Part shown: one piece after another, positions 1 through 6,470 of the stretch
Layout of the letters: every line of letters starts with the position of its first letter
How positions within the stretch are numbered: the first letter of the stretch is position 1
DNA from: Prevotellaceae bacterium
GTDB taxonomy: Bacteria > Bacteroidota > Bacteroidia > Bacteroidales > UBA932
Length of the DNA: 12,766 nucleotides
Reading direction: 5' to 3'
Assembly: GCA_031278495.1 (NCBI GenBank)
Contig: JAITKG010000178.1
Span: 1 to 12,766 of the forward strand
Translations under genes and position numbers: made by a program
The notes under the pieces: generated by a model
Databases searched by the model: none
What the model saw: the letters and a program-made list of their open reading frames with translations, nothing else
Told to the model about the DNA's origin: nothing

Positions 1-1485
1 TATACGTGGTTAGTGCAAAACTTCGGCGGCGTGCCGATGCTGGCCACAGGCGAAACCTATTCTACCCATCCGGGCAAGGAACGCGGAACGGCAGAAGAAG
101 CATGGGCAATGATTATTGAAGACTTGGAGTATGCGCGCGATGTACTGGACTGGACGCCATGGAACAATCAAAAAGGCAGGGTTACCAAAGGAATGGCAAA
201 AGCCTACCTCGCACAGGCATATATGTATATGGCGAATATCAACGACCGCGCTGCATGGTTCGGCAAGGCAAAACAGGAATTGAAAGATATTATAGACAGT
301 CCTTTATACTCCTTAAACCCCTGTTTTGGTCAGATACATATACCCGGCGTTTACTACCAGCCCGAAAGTATATGGGAAGTAGCTTTTCCTGAATTTGCGG
401 ATAACATGGGCTGGGGAAAGGAAGGACAGACCGACGCCCTGTGGTGGCCTGTGCAACTCAAAGGAAACAAAGAATATGGCGGCTGGGGTCCGCATTATGT
501 ATCATACGAATTTTGCTGGTCGTTTGAGCCGGGCGATAAACGGCTGCAATACGAAGTTGCCCGCTATGGCGAAAAAAATGAATTTGTATTAGCAGATGTA
601 GATGGCGACCCCGCTGTGCTTAGTCCTCCTTTTTATGTAGAAATCTTCCCTGATTTTTTCTACAATGTGGGCGGTCTTGGACCGGACTTTGGATTAGTAG
701 GCTTGCAGACTGGCTGGCGTTCTGCCTTTATTACCAGCGATAATGTGCCGAATAATTCGGATAAGAAATTATGGAGGCAACATGTGGCATATAAGGGACG
801 GGAGTATAATTCCTTATCGTCAATCCAAATACGGTTGGCGGCAGTCTATCTCAACTATGCCGAATGCTGCTTTGAAACAGGCGACGCTACTACAGGCTGG
901 GAATATATCCAAAAGATTCGCGACCGCGCCTGGGGCGCGCTCGAAGGCGGCGCCCCCGCAACCATGAGTGGAGCTGTATTCGGAGGCAAACCTTTCCCGT
1001 TCACACTGGGTGGAACGGCTGCTCCCGATGCACAACAGTTCTATTCCCAATATAAACGGTCGCCCGGTAAAATTACCGGCACACTGAAAAAATTGATTGG
1101 GGGGGATGATGTGTCGCCGGTCTATGATGCGGCGGACGAAACTTATGTAGGGCATGACTACACGCCTTACACGGCAGAGCCCTGGAAAGTGGCATTAACC
1201 ATTGAACGCCGGCATGAATTTTTTTCCGAATACAGTTTATGGTACGACATCTGCCGGATGGGCATGGCGAAACAGTATCTGGATGCAGAATATCCCAAGA
1301 ATAACGACCCTGTGCGGTTTGAAGCAATACTCGGATATGGGTATGGCGACCAGTATGTTCCCAATCCGCATACCGTACGCAACTACGAACATAACCCGAA
1401 CCGGGAACTGTATCCTATCCCGTATGACGAGCTTGTGAAGAATCCGGCGCTTGACCCCGGCGTTGACCAAAATCCGGGATACTAA
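1..1485 (+). CDS. SusD/RagB-family outer-membrane glycan-binding lipoprotein (5' partial)
   Basis: The reading frame is open from base 1 (YTWLVQNFGG...) and ends at a TAA at 1483-1485, so 494 residues are present. The N-terminus with its signal peptide and roughly the first 100-150 residues lies outside the window. Family features visible: a helical TPR-like stretch (KGMAKAYLAQAYMYMAN), the C-terminal SusD region with IQIRLAAVYLNYAECCFETGD and IRDRAW, then ERRHEFFSEYSLWYDICRMG and a typical ending YPIPYDELVKNP...QNPGY. SusD proteins are surface lipoproteins that cap a SusC TonB-dependent transporter and bind glycans. The partner SusC gene should lie just upstream, outside the window. An internal Met at position 13 is not the true start, because the homologous frame continues to the left. 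The context of glycoside hydrolases downstream fits a polysaccharide utilization locus. Family assignment is firm; glycan specificity cannot be read. Confidence 0.95.
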   Translation, partial: YTWLVQNFGGVPMLATGETYSTHPGKERGTAEEAWAMIIEDLEYARDVLDWTPWNNQKGRVTKGMAKAYLAQAYMYMANINDRAAWFGKAKQELKDIIDSPLYSLNPCFGQIHIPGVYYQPESIWEVAFPEFADNMGWGKEGQTDALWWPVQLKGNKEYGGWGPHYVSYEFCWSFEPGDKRLQYEVARYGEKNEFVLADVDGDPAVLSPPFYVEIFPDFFYNVGGLGPDFGLVGLQTGWRSAFITSDNVPNNSDKKLWRQHVAYKGREYNSLSSIQIRLAAVYLNYAECCFETGDATTGWEYIQKIRDRAWGALEGGAPATMSGAVFGGKPFPFTLGGTAAPDAQQFYSQYKRSPGKITGTLKKLIGGDDVSPVYDAADETYVGHDYTPYTAEPWKVALTIERRHEFFSEYSLWYDICRMGMAKQYLDAEYPKNNDPVRFEAILGYGYGDQYVPNPHTVRNYEHNPNRELYPIPYDELVKNPALDPGVDQNPGY

Positions 1486-1490
1486 AATTA

Positions 1491-1518
1491 GTTGAAAGTT
1501 AAAAGTTGAAAGTTGAAA
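1491..1518 (+). repeat. Heptanucleotide tandem repeat (GTTGAAA-type, four units)
   Basis: The units read GTTGAAA, GTTAAAA, GTTGAAA, GTTGAAA. They lie directly after the SusD-like stop codon and form the left arm of the hairpin. Two other 7-nt tandem repeats sit at the ends of other genes in this window (2904-2931 and 12374-12390). Confidence 0.8.
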
Positions 1519-1551
1519 ATGGCTATTGCGCCGGCAACTTTCAACTTTTAA
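1499..1551 (+). terminator. Hairpin after the SusD-like gene, probable terminator
   Basis: A perfect 17-bp inverted repeat (TTAAAAGTTGAAAGTTG at 1499-1515, complement at 1535-1551) encloses a 19-nt loop and is followed by the T-rich ATCTTTATTTTT. It starts 14 bp after the SusD stop codon. The left arm is itself part of a four-unit 7-nt tandem repeat (GTTGAAA-type, 1491-1518). A terminator for the SusCD transcript is the simplest reading. The stem is AT-rich, and the same sequence could instead be a dispersed genomic repeat. Confidence 0.6.
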
Positions 1552-1633
1552 TCTTTATTTTTAACTGCCGAACAAAAAAGTTAAAAATGCGTTATAAATC
1601 ACATTCTGTAAAAAAGCGCCGGAAAACATAAGA

Positions 1634-1866
1634 GAGATAAAAAAAATCTCACATGAGATAAAAACCAAAAAATAAGTTTTGAAAATGAAAAATTATGTAT
1701 GGAAACCTGTTTCGCAAGAAATGAAACCTGTTTCACAAGAAATAAAACTTATTTCACAAGAAATGAAATTCATTTTACAAGAGGAATTACAACAACTTCA
1801 AGTGAAATGAAAACTGTTTCACGTGCAATGAAATTCATATCGTGTGAGATAAAAAAGATCTCTTTT
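1634..1866 (+). repeat. 21-bp repeat array encoding heptads, with embedded palindromes
   Basis: Clear units run 1710-1730, 1731-1751, 1752-1772 and a degenerate 1773-1793; the first reads TTTCGCAAGAAATGAAACCT plus G. Counted by the serine (or matching) codon of each unit, the phase is 1712, 1733, 1754, 1775, then a 23-nt step to 1798, then 1819, 1840, 1861. An isolated unit upstream at 1649 is in phase, exactly 63 nt before 1712. Each unit can be read as a seven-residue motif like K-P-V-S-Q-E-M, and each junction carries a short palindrome such as TGAAACCTGTTTCA. Whether the selected feature is the peptide, the DNA palindrome or an RNA structure is open. Confidence 0.75.
1685..1810 (+). CDS. 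Putative 41-residue heptad-repeat peptide (possibly the front of a frame-broken gene)
   Basis: ATG at 1685 opens a 41-codon frame: MKNYVWK, then PVSQEMK, PVSQEIK, LISQEMK, FILQEEL, QQLQVK, stop at 1808-1810. The repeats have a strict seven-residue period with alternating hydrophobic and charged positions, so an amphipathic helix or coiled coil is plausible. After a 2-nt phase slip between 1776 and 1798, the same heptad pattern resumes in another frame (SEMKTVS, RAMKFIS, CEIKKIS) and runs to a TAA at 1894-1896. This suggests an ancestral product of about 70 residues that is now frame-broken, or one needing a frameshift. There is no clear ribosome-binding site and I recognise no family. It could equally be a non-coding repeat array whose unit happens to be a multiple of three. 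Confidence 0.3.
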   Translation: MKNYVWKPVSQEMKPVSQEIKLISQEMKFILQEELQQLQVK

Positions 1867-1934
1867 ATGTTTTTTTCAGCTATATACCCGAAATAAAACA
1901 ACTTTAATATAAAAACTATTTAATAATCATTACA

Positions 1935-2915
1935 ATGGAAAATTTAGTAACCATTACCATTCATTTGGCAAACATCCTTTCAGGTTATATAAACCTGTTT
2001 TTATCCTCCCTTTCTGAGGGAGAAGTATTATTGTTAGCCGGTAGCGGCTTCACGCTCGCCTTTTCCTTAGGCGTTGTGGCGATCGGCAATATCACGGAGG
2101 GCGTGATGCAAAACATCCGCAGTTGGCACGGCAGTATTGACGACCAGTTTACCGCTATCGACAACCTTGTCAAACTCATCCAGCAGCATCAGCCGGGGTG
2201 GGACTTACCTGTTGACCAGCTTACGGAACTTTCCGCCCACCGCGACGAGTTGCGCTTCCTGATACCCCAGTGCCGCTCCACCTCCGGTTCGAAAGACGAC
2301 CGTAACCGCCGCAACTCCCTGCTCAAATTGACCGTAGGACTTTGCCTGCTTCAAGTACGTGTTTGGGCGTACAAGGCATATACGACAGGCGTCCTGACGG
2401 CTGACGACGTGCATCAACTCGGCTTCCTGCTGCCCGGCGAAAGTGGCGGACATCATGACCGTACCGAAGCTACCGACATCACAGCGGAAGTCAAGGTAAA
2501 AGTAATCAATGAAGACTTTATCCGTGTGATAATTGACCAGTCGGCTGGCGAAAACGCCGCCTTAGTAGTGCACGGATGGCCTCCGGGTGTGAAAAATGCC
2601 CTGATAGTCATCACCGCCAACGATGGGAAAACAGAAGTTTACCGCGAACTAACTACCCGCCTGCACAACGATATCCGCCTGCCCAATGGCTCGCATGGCA
2701 AGCAGTTCATCATCAAAGCAGCTTTCCTTAAACATGTGAACGATGAGCCGCGCTTCGGCAATGAACCGACGTTTTCCATGCCGCTCACGACCGAAGACCT
2801 CGCCGCCGCCCTTGACCGCCAGCATCACGAAGATTTTGAAGAACAATTGCGCGAAGTAGAACGCCAGCGGCAAGAAATCGAACGCCTGCAAACCGAGTTA
2901 GCCAGTAAACAGTAA
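1935..2915 (+). CDS. Conserved-type hypothetical protein with hydrophobic N-terminus and C-terminal coiled coil (326 aa)
   Basis: This gene encodes a protein of unknown function. It resembles, from memory, uncharacterised Bacteroidota proteins that share the motifs LGFLLPGE (here residues 162-169), HGWPPG (213-218), LHNDI.LP.GSHGK and FSMPLTTEDL, but no function is known to me. Residues 28-52 form a hydrophobic segment (EGEVLLLAGSGFTLAFSLGVV) that may be a membrane helix or a buried helix. Residues 60-170 look helical, 175-280 look beta-rich, and the C-terminus from about residue 288 is a charged Gln/Glu/Arg coiled coil (LREVERQRQEIERLQTELA). The start is an ATG after an A/T-rich leader with no strong Shine-Dalgarno site. 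The stop codon lies inside a 7-nt tandem repeat, so repeat slippage could change the last residues. It is unrelated in type to the flanking glycan genes and may be a cargo gene of the variable segment. Confidence 0.75.
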   Translation: MENLVTITIHLANILSGYINLFLSSLSEGEVLLLAGSGFTLAFSLGVVAIGNITEGVMQNIRSWHGSIDDQFTAIDNLVKLIQQHQPGWDLPVDQLTELSAHRDELRFLIPQCRSTSGSKDDRNRRNSLLKLTVGLCLLQVRVWAYKAYTTGVLTADDVHQLGFLLPGESGGHHDRTEATDITAEVKVKVINEDFIRVIIDQSAGENAALVVHGWPPGVKNALIVITANDGKTEVYRELTTRLHNDIRLPNGSHGKQFIIKAAFLKHVNDEPRFGNEPTFSMPLTTEDLAAALDRQHHEDFEEQLREVERQRQEIERLQTELASKQ

Positions 2916-2931
2916 ATAGTAAACAGTAAAC
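2904..2931 (+). repeat. Heptanucleotide tandem repeat (AGTAAAC, four units) across a stop codon
   Basis: The units AGTAAAC, AGTAAAT, AGTAAAC, AGTAAAC, followed by AGTTTTT, overlap the last codons and TAA stop (2913-2915) of the 326-residue protein. A change in unit number would shift the reading frame at the C-terminus only. Confidence 0.8.
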
Positions 2932-2946
2932 AGTTTTTCACCTTAA

Positions 2947-2979
2947 TTTGAGAATTTTAAAAAAAATATTGTACATTTG
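2947..2979 (+). promoter_or_regulatory. Bacteroidota-type promoter upstream of the 33-bp repeats and transposase
   Basis: TTTG at 2947-2950 and TACATTTG at 2972-2979 are separated by 21 nt. This matches the known Bacteroidota consensus (-33 TTTG, -7 TAnnTTTG). Transcription would start near 2986 and give an unusually long leader of about 300 nt carrying three copies of the 33-bp repeat before the transposase start codon. Confidence 0.6.
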
Positions 2980-3060
2980 CAGATACAATTAAAAAAGGCG
3001 TGGGCTGAAGCAGGAAGCAGAACAGAAATTTAAAAGGTTTATTCGAGCATAAAAGTTAAA

Positions 3061-3093
3061 AACCCTTATTTGCAAAAGCCCCCTTAGTAGTAG
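3061..3093 (+). repeat. 33-bp repeat, copy 1
   Basis: The unit starts AACCCTTATTTGCAAAAGCC and ends CCCTTAGTAGTAG. It contains the 8-bp palindrome TTTGCAAA and ends in a GTAG-type tetranucleotide, a kind of signal that known RAYT transposases use in REP elements. Copy 2 follows at a 40-nt period. Confidence 0.9.
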
Positions 3094-3100
3094 AAAGATA

Positions 3101-3133
3101 AACCCTTATTTGCAAAATCCCCCTTAGTAGTAG
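3101..3133 (+). repeat. 33-bp repeat, copy 2
   Basis: It is identical to copy 1 except for one base (AAAATCC instead of AAAAGCC). It is separated from copy 1 by the 7-nt spacer AAAGATA. Confidence 0.9.
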
Positions 3134-3191
3134 AGCAAAATAAGAGTTTTTTTGAGAATTAAATAAGGTATATTTGGAAATAAGAATCAAA

Positions 3192-3224
3192 AACCCTTAT
3201 TTGCAAAAGCCCCCTTAGTAGTAG
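3192..3224 (+). repeat. 33-bp repeat, copy 3 (start of the transposase leader)
   Basis: The core is identical to copy 1. It lies in a larger duplicated block: bases 3189-3230 are identical over 42 nt to 3811-3852, and similarity continues to the start codons on both sides. Confidence 0.9.
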
Positions 3225-3247
3225 AAAAATGATTACATGTATTAAAT

Positions 3248-3265
3248 ATCCCTTATTCCCTTATT
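3248..3265 (+). repeat. 18-nt ATCCCTTATTCCCTTATT motif, left direct copy
   Basis: This motif lies 22 bp before the transposase ATG. An identical copy is at 3867-3884, before the GH9 gene. A perfect inverted copy is at 3723-3740, inside the 3' end of the transposase gene. The arrangement brackets the transposase gene with complementary ends. Confidence 0.85.
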
Positions 3266-3287
3266 ATTAACATAAACATATAAAATA

Positions 3288-3761
3288 ATGGAAGTACAAT
3301 ATAATAATCTCTACACTCATTTTGTTTTTACAACAAAGGGTAGGTTTCCCTGTATAGCCGAGAATAATCGCGAGCGCATAGAAAAATATATTACTGGAAT
3401 AGTAAATAACCACAGTTGTAAAATGTATGCCATATATGCAAATCCTGAACACGTGCATTTCCTTATTTCACGTTCGCCCGAAACAAGCGAACAACAGGTT
3501 GCTACTTTAATAGCCGATGCCTCTGAAATATTTATCAACAACGGTAAATTATGTACAGGCCGATTTTATTGGCAACAGTCGTGTTCTGCCTTTTCCGTTT
3601 CCAAAGGCGATATTGATAGGGTGTGCAAATATATTCTAAATCAACCTGTGCATCATAAAAAGAAAACATTTGTAGAAGAATATGATCAATTCCTGAAATT
3701 TTATCAGCATACACTAAATCCAAATAAGGGAATAAGGGATGAAGGGCATCCCTGCCACTAA
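3288..3761 (+). CDS. tnpA: IS200/RAYT-type Y1 (HUH) transposase
   Basis: This 157-residue protein has the length and layout of IS200-family single-strand transposases. Visible are YTHFVFTTKGRFPC at the N-terminus, the metal-binding HUH motif HVH at residues 55-57 (within PEHVHFLI), FYWQQSCSAFSVS, and a helix with the likely nucleophile Tyr115 (VCKYILNQPVHHKKKTF). Family members cut and rejoin one DNA strand via a 5'-phosphotyrosine and recognise small hairpins at element ends or REP sequences. No TnpB gene is next to it. Four copies of a 33-bp repeat flank it, as expected for a REP-associated (RAYT) enzyme. Its last codons (NKGIRD) are written over an inverted copy of the leader motif. The catalytic residues appear intact, so it may be active. 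RAYT versus solo IS200 cannot be settled without genome-wide repeat counts. Confidence 0.9.
   Translation: MEVQYNNLYTHFVFTTKGRFPCIAENNRERIEKYITGIVNNHSCKMYAIYANPEHVHFLISRSPETSEQQVATLIADASEIFINNGKLCTGRFYWQQSCSAFSVSKGDIDRVCKYILNQPVHHKKKTFVEEYDQFLKFYQHTLNPNKGIRDEGHPCH
3723..3740 (-). repeat. Inverted copy of the 18-nt motif within the transposase 3' end
   Basis: AATAAGGGAATAAGGGAT is the exact reverse complement of 3248-3265 and 3867-3884, and here it is also coding sequence. Just after it, TCCCT (3749-3753) can pair with AGGGA (3761-3765) over a 7-nt loop at the stop codon, which may mark the right end of the element. Confidence 0.8.
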
Positions 3762-3810
3762 GGGAACTTTTGAAAATAAGTTTTTTTTGAAAGTTAAAAA
3801 GGTGTATTTT

Positions 3811-3902
3811 AAAAACCCTTATTTGCAAAAGCCCCCTTAGTAGTAGAAAAATTATATGTATTAAAAATCCCTTATTCCCTTATTATTAAACATAAATAAA
3901 AT
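3811..3902 (+). promoter_or_regulatory. Duplicated transposase leader forming the 5' leader of the GH9 operon
   Basis: The block contains the fourth 33-bp repeat (3814-3846), then ATGTATTAAA, the 18-nt motif (3867-3884) and ATTAAACATAAATAAA running straight into the GH9 ATG. It parallels 3189-3290 before the transposase ATG. Farther upstream, 3775-3810 also resembles 3139-3175 (AATAAG, a T-run ending TTTG, then a TATTT-type box), but the promoter match is poor: TTTG at 3786-3789 and a TATTTT-like box around 3805. The expression signals of the enzyme operon must lie in this repeat-derived DNA unless the operon is read through from upstream. Confidence 0.65.
3814..3846 (+). repeat. 33-bp repeat, copy 4
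   Basis: The core is identical to copies 1 and 3. It is the only copy downstream of the transposase gene, 55 nt upstream of the GH9 start codon. Confidence 0.9.
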
Positions 3903-6429
3903 GAAACAACTAACCTGTGTCATCTTCTGTTTACTGTGCAGTGGTGGGGTGTCGCTTACGGCGCAGAACTTCCAACTGAACGCATCGGGCTATTTCAATA
4001 ACCGGGGCGTGGATGTGATGGCTTTCGACGATATTTACCCCGAAGGCCACCAAAGCGGCGTCAGCCTGATTATGCACGGTAACCGTGTGGCAACGAACGG
4101 CGACCTCCGCTTTGAACCGACGCCCGGTCAATGGCAACCGGTGCCTAAACAAGGAATCCGGAATGTGGATACGGCAGGCAATGCTATTACGGTATCCCTC
4201 AGCTATCCCGACTCCTCCCGCCACCTGACCGGCTTTAATCCCCAAATATACCCCGATTTTGTATTTACCTACACCGTAAAAGTAAAAGCCGAGAACGCGT
4301 CCATCGCGGTAACGGTTGATTTAGACCGCCCGGCGCCGGAAGCGTTTCTTGGTAAACTGGGATTTAACCTTGAACTTTTCCCGGGCGCATTATTCGGCAA
4401 GCCGTGGATAATGGACAGGCAACAGGGTATTTTCCCGCCACAGCCTAACGGGCCTGTTGTTATACAGGAAAGCGTGGTGTCGCATACCGGGCATTTCAAT
4501 CCTTCCGGCAAAGCAAGCCTCGAACAGTTGAGCGGGCAGGGGAAAGGCTATAACCCTGTCCGGGCAGACGGCATCATTTCCGAACCATACGCCACAGGCA
4601 GGCGTCTGACCGTTAGCCCGGATGACCCGTACCGGAAATTCACCATCGAATCGGAAAACGCCGAACTGAAACTCTACGATGGACGGATGAACCATAATAA
4701 CGGCTGGTTTGTGGTACGCAGTGAAATCCCCGCAGGCGTTACCGAAGGCGCCGTCCGGTGGATCATCACCCCGAATGTGGTAACCGAATGGACTTACAAG
4801 CCGGTGATACAAATATCACAATTAGGCTATCATCCCCAACAGCAGAAAATAGCGGTCATCGAATTAGATAAAAGGGATGTGCAACGGGAAACGCCCGCCT
4901 TATACCGGATTACTGAAGACGGCGAAGAACTGGCGCTGGCGGCAGGCGGTAGCGAATGGGGAACGTTTTTGCGTTACCAGTACTTGAAGTTTGACTTTAC
5001 AAACATTTTGGAGGAAGGACTTTACCGGGTACGCTACGGGGATGCGGCGTCGTCCGTTTTCCGCATAGCGGAAGACGTGTACGACAGGGGCGCCTGGCAA
5101 CCGGTACTGGAATATTTCCTTCCCGTGCAAATGTGCCATGTCAAGGTGAGTGAAAAATACCGTGTATGGCATGACCTGTGCCATGAAGACGACGCCCGGA
5201 TGGCGCCTGTCGATTTCAACCATATTGACGGATATGCACAGGGACTGTCAACCCTGACCTCTTACCAGCCGGGCGATAAAGTGCCGGGATTAAATATCGG
5301 GGGCTGGCATGATGCAGGCGATTTCGACCTGCGTATAGAATCGCAAGCCGGCGAATCCTATATCCTCGCACTGGCGTACGAGGCGTTTAAAGTGGATTAT
5401 GACGCTACACACATTGACCAGCACAAACATACCGTAGAAATCCATCAACCCGACGGGAAGGCGGATCTTTTGCAGCAAATCGAAAACGGCGCCTTATCGG
5501 TTTTAGGCGCTTACCGCTCGCTGGGACGTTTGTACAGGGGCATTATTTGTAACGATTTAAGGCAATATGTTTTGTTGGGCGACGCAGGCGCTATGACCGA
5601 TGGTATTACCGGCAACGACGATGACCGGTGGGTCTTCACGGAAGAAAACCCGATGAGGGAATTGACTGCTGCCGCACAATTAGCGGCGGTTGCCCGCGTA
5701 TTAAAAGGGTTTAACGATACCTTAAGCACACAGGCGCTGGAAGCAGCCCGCGCCATTTACAAAGCAGCGGATGCCGGTAATCCCATGATCGCTTTCTTTA
5801 AAATACAGGCGGCGGCTGAATTGTTTTTGACAACACGGGAAAAAGAATATAAAGACTTTTTACTGTCGCAAACGGATAATATCGCACGGTTTATTCCAAT
5901 GGTCGGCTGGTTTATCGGAAGGGTTGAAAAAGCCATGAACGATAAAAAGTTCACAAAGGCTGTCCGCGCGGCATTGCCTGCGCTCCGCAAGCAACTCGAA
6001 GCGCAGGCAGCCGAAACGCCCTACGGCGTACCCTACCGTCCGAGTATATGGGGCGCAGGTTGGGATATACAGGAATTGGGCTACCGCTACTATTTCCTGC
6101 ATAAATCATATCCCGATATCTTTCCTCCGGACATCATGTATAATGCGTTGAATTTTGTGTTGGGCTGTCATCCCGGCTCCAACACGGCTTCGTTCGCTTC
6201 CGGCGTCGGCGCCCAGTCGGCTACCGTAGGCTACGGGCTGAACCGTGCCGACTGGTCGTACATTCCGGGCGGCGTAGTTTCAGGTACCGCGCTGATACGT
6301 CCGGATTTTCCGGAATTACTTGAATTTCCCTACCTCTGGCAGCAGGTGGAATATGTGATGGGAGGCGGTTCTTCGCATTATATGTTCCTGGTGCTTGCCG
6401 CACAGCAATTATTAACAAATAAACTTTAA
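3901..6429 (+). CDS. Secreted glycoside hydrolase family 9 enzyme with extra N-terminal domain
   Basis: The protein has 842 residues. A signal peptide (MKQLTCVIFCLLCSGGVSLTAQ) is followed by a beta-rich N-terminal region of about 280 residues that I do not recognise. Next comes a cellulase-N-type Ig-like domain from about residue 302 (IQISQLGYHP) to about 390, then the GH9 (alpha/alpha)6 catalytic domain. Key signatures: GGWHDAGDFD with Asp471 and Asp474 (Asp474 the expected catalytic base of inverting GH9 enzymes), the late motif GCHPGSNTASFASGVG, and Glu817 in QQVEYVMGGGS as the expected general acid. GH9 includes endo-glucanases, exo-enzymes and glucosaminidases; the non-canonical surroundings of Glu817 leave the linkage open. 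It is the first of five co-directional genes, 41 bp before the GH26 gene. Its start codon directly follows the repeat-derived leader. Confidence 0.92.
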   Translation: MKQLTCVIFCLLCSGGVSLTAQNFQLNASGYFNNRGVDVMAFDDIYPEGHQSGVSLIMHGNRVATNGDLRFEPTPGQWQPVPKQGIRNVDTAGNAITVSLSYPDSSRHLTGFNPQIYPDFVFTYTVKVKAENASIAVTVDLDRPAPEAFLGKLGFNLELFPGALFGKPWIMDRQQGIFPPQPNGPVVIQESVVSHTGHFNPSGKASLEQLSGQGKGYNPVRADGIISEPYATGRRLTVSPDDPYRKFTIESENAELKLYDGRMNHNNGWFVVRSEIPAGVTEGAVRWIITPNVVTEWTYKPVIQISQLGYHPQQQKIAVIELDKRDVQRETPALYRITEDGEELALAAGGSEWGTFLRYQYLKFDFTNILEEGLYRVRYGDAASSVFRIAEDVYDRGAWQPVLEYFLPVQMCHVKVSEKYRVWHDLCHEDDARMAPVDFNHIDGYAQGLSTLTSYQPGDKVPGLNIGGWHDAGDFDLRIESQAGESYILALAYEAFKVDYDATHIDQHKHTVEIHQPDGKADLLQQIENGALSVLGAYRSLGRLYRGIICNDLRQYVLLGDAGAMTDGITGNDDDRWVFTEENPMRELTAAAQLAAVARVLKGFNDTLSTQALEAARAIYKAADAGNPMIAFFKIQAAAELFLTTREKEYKDFLLSQTDNIARFIPMVGWFIGRVEKAMNDKKFTKAVRAALPALRKQLEAQAAETPYGVPYRPSIWGAGWDIQELGYRYYFLHKSYPDIFPPDIMYNALNFVLGCHPGSNTASFASGVGAQSATVGYGLNRADWSYIPGGVVSGTALIRPDFPELLEFPYLWQQVEYVMGGGSSHYMFLVLAAQQLLTNKL

Positions 6430-6470
6430 CGCAACACGCAAAAATAAATCACATTCTAAATTTTATACTT

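Noticed and set aside
1699..1896. Separate 65-residue gene starting at ATG 1699
   Set aside because: Its first half is the repeat array read in a shifted frame (CFTRNKT-type), while the more regular heptads in that region are in the frame starting at 1685. Only its second half continues the heptad pattern, so it is better described as the downstream part of a frame-broken unit.
3061..3133. CRISPR-like array (two 33-bp repeats with a short spacer)
   Set aside because: The spacer is only 7 nt, the other copies are far apart and flank a transposase, and no Cas gene is present.
1594..6457. Shared 14-mer ATAAATCACATTCT at 1594-1607 and 6444-6457
   Set aside because: Only two copies in different contexts; in 12.7 kb of AT-rich intergenic DNA a match of this length can arise by chance. 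It would need a genome-wide search to matter.
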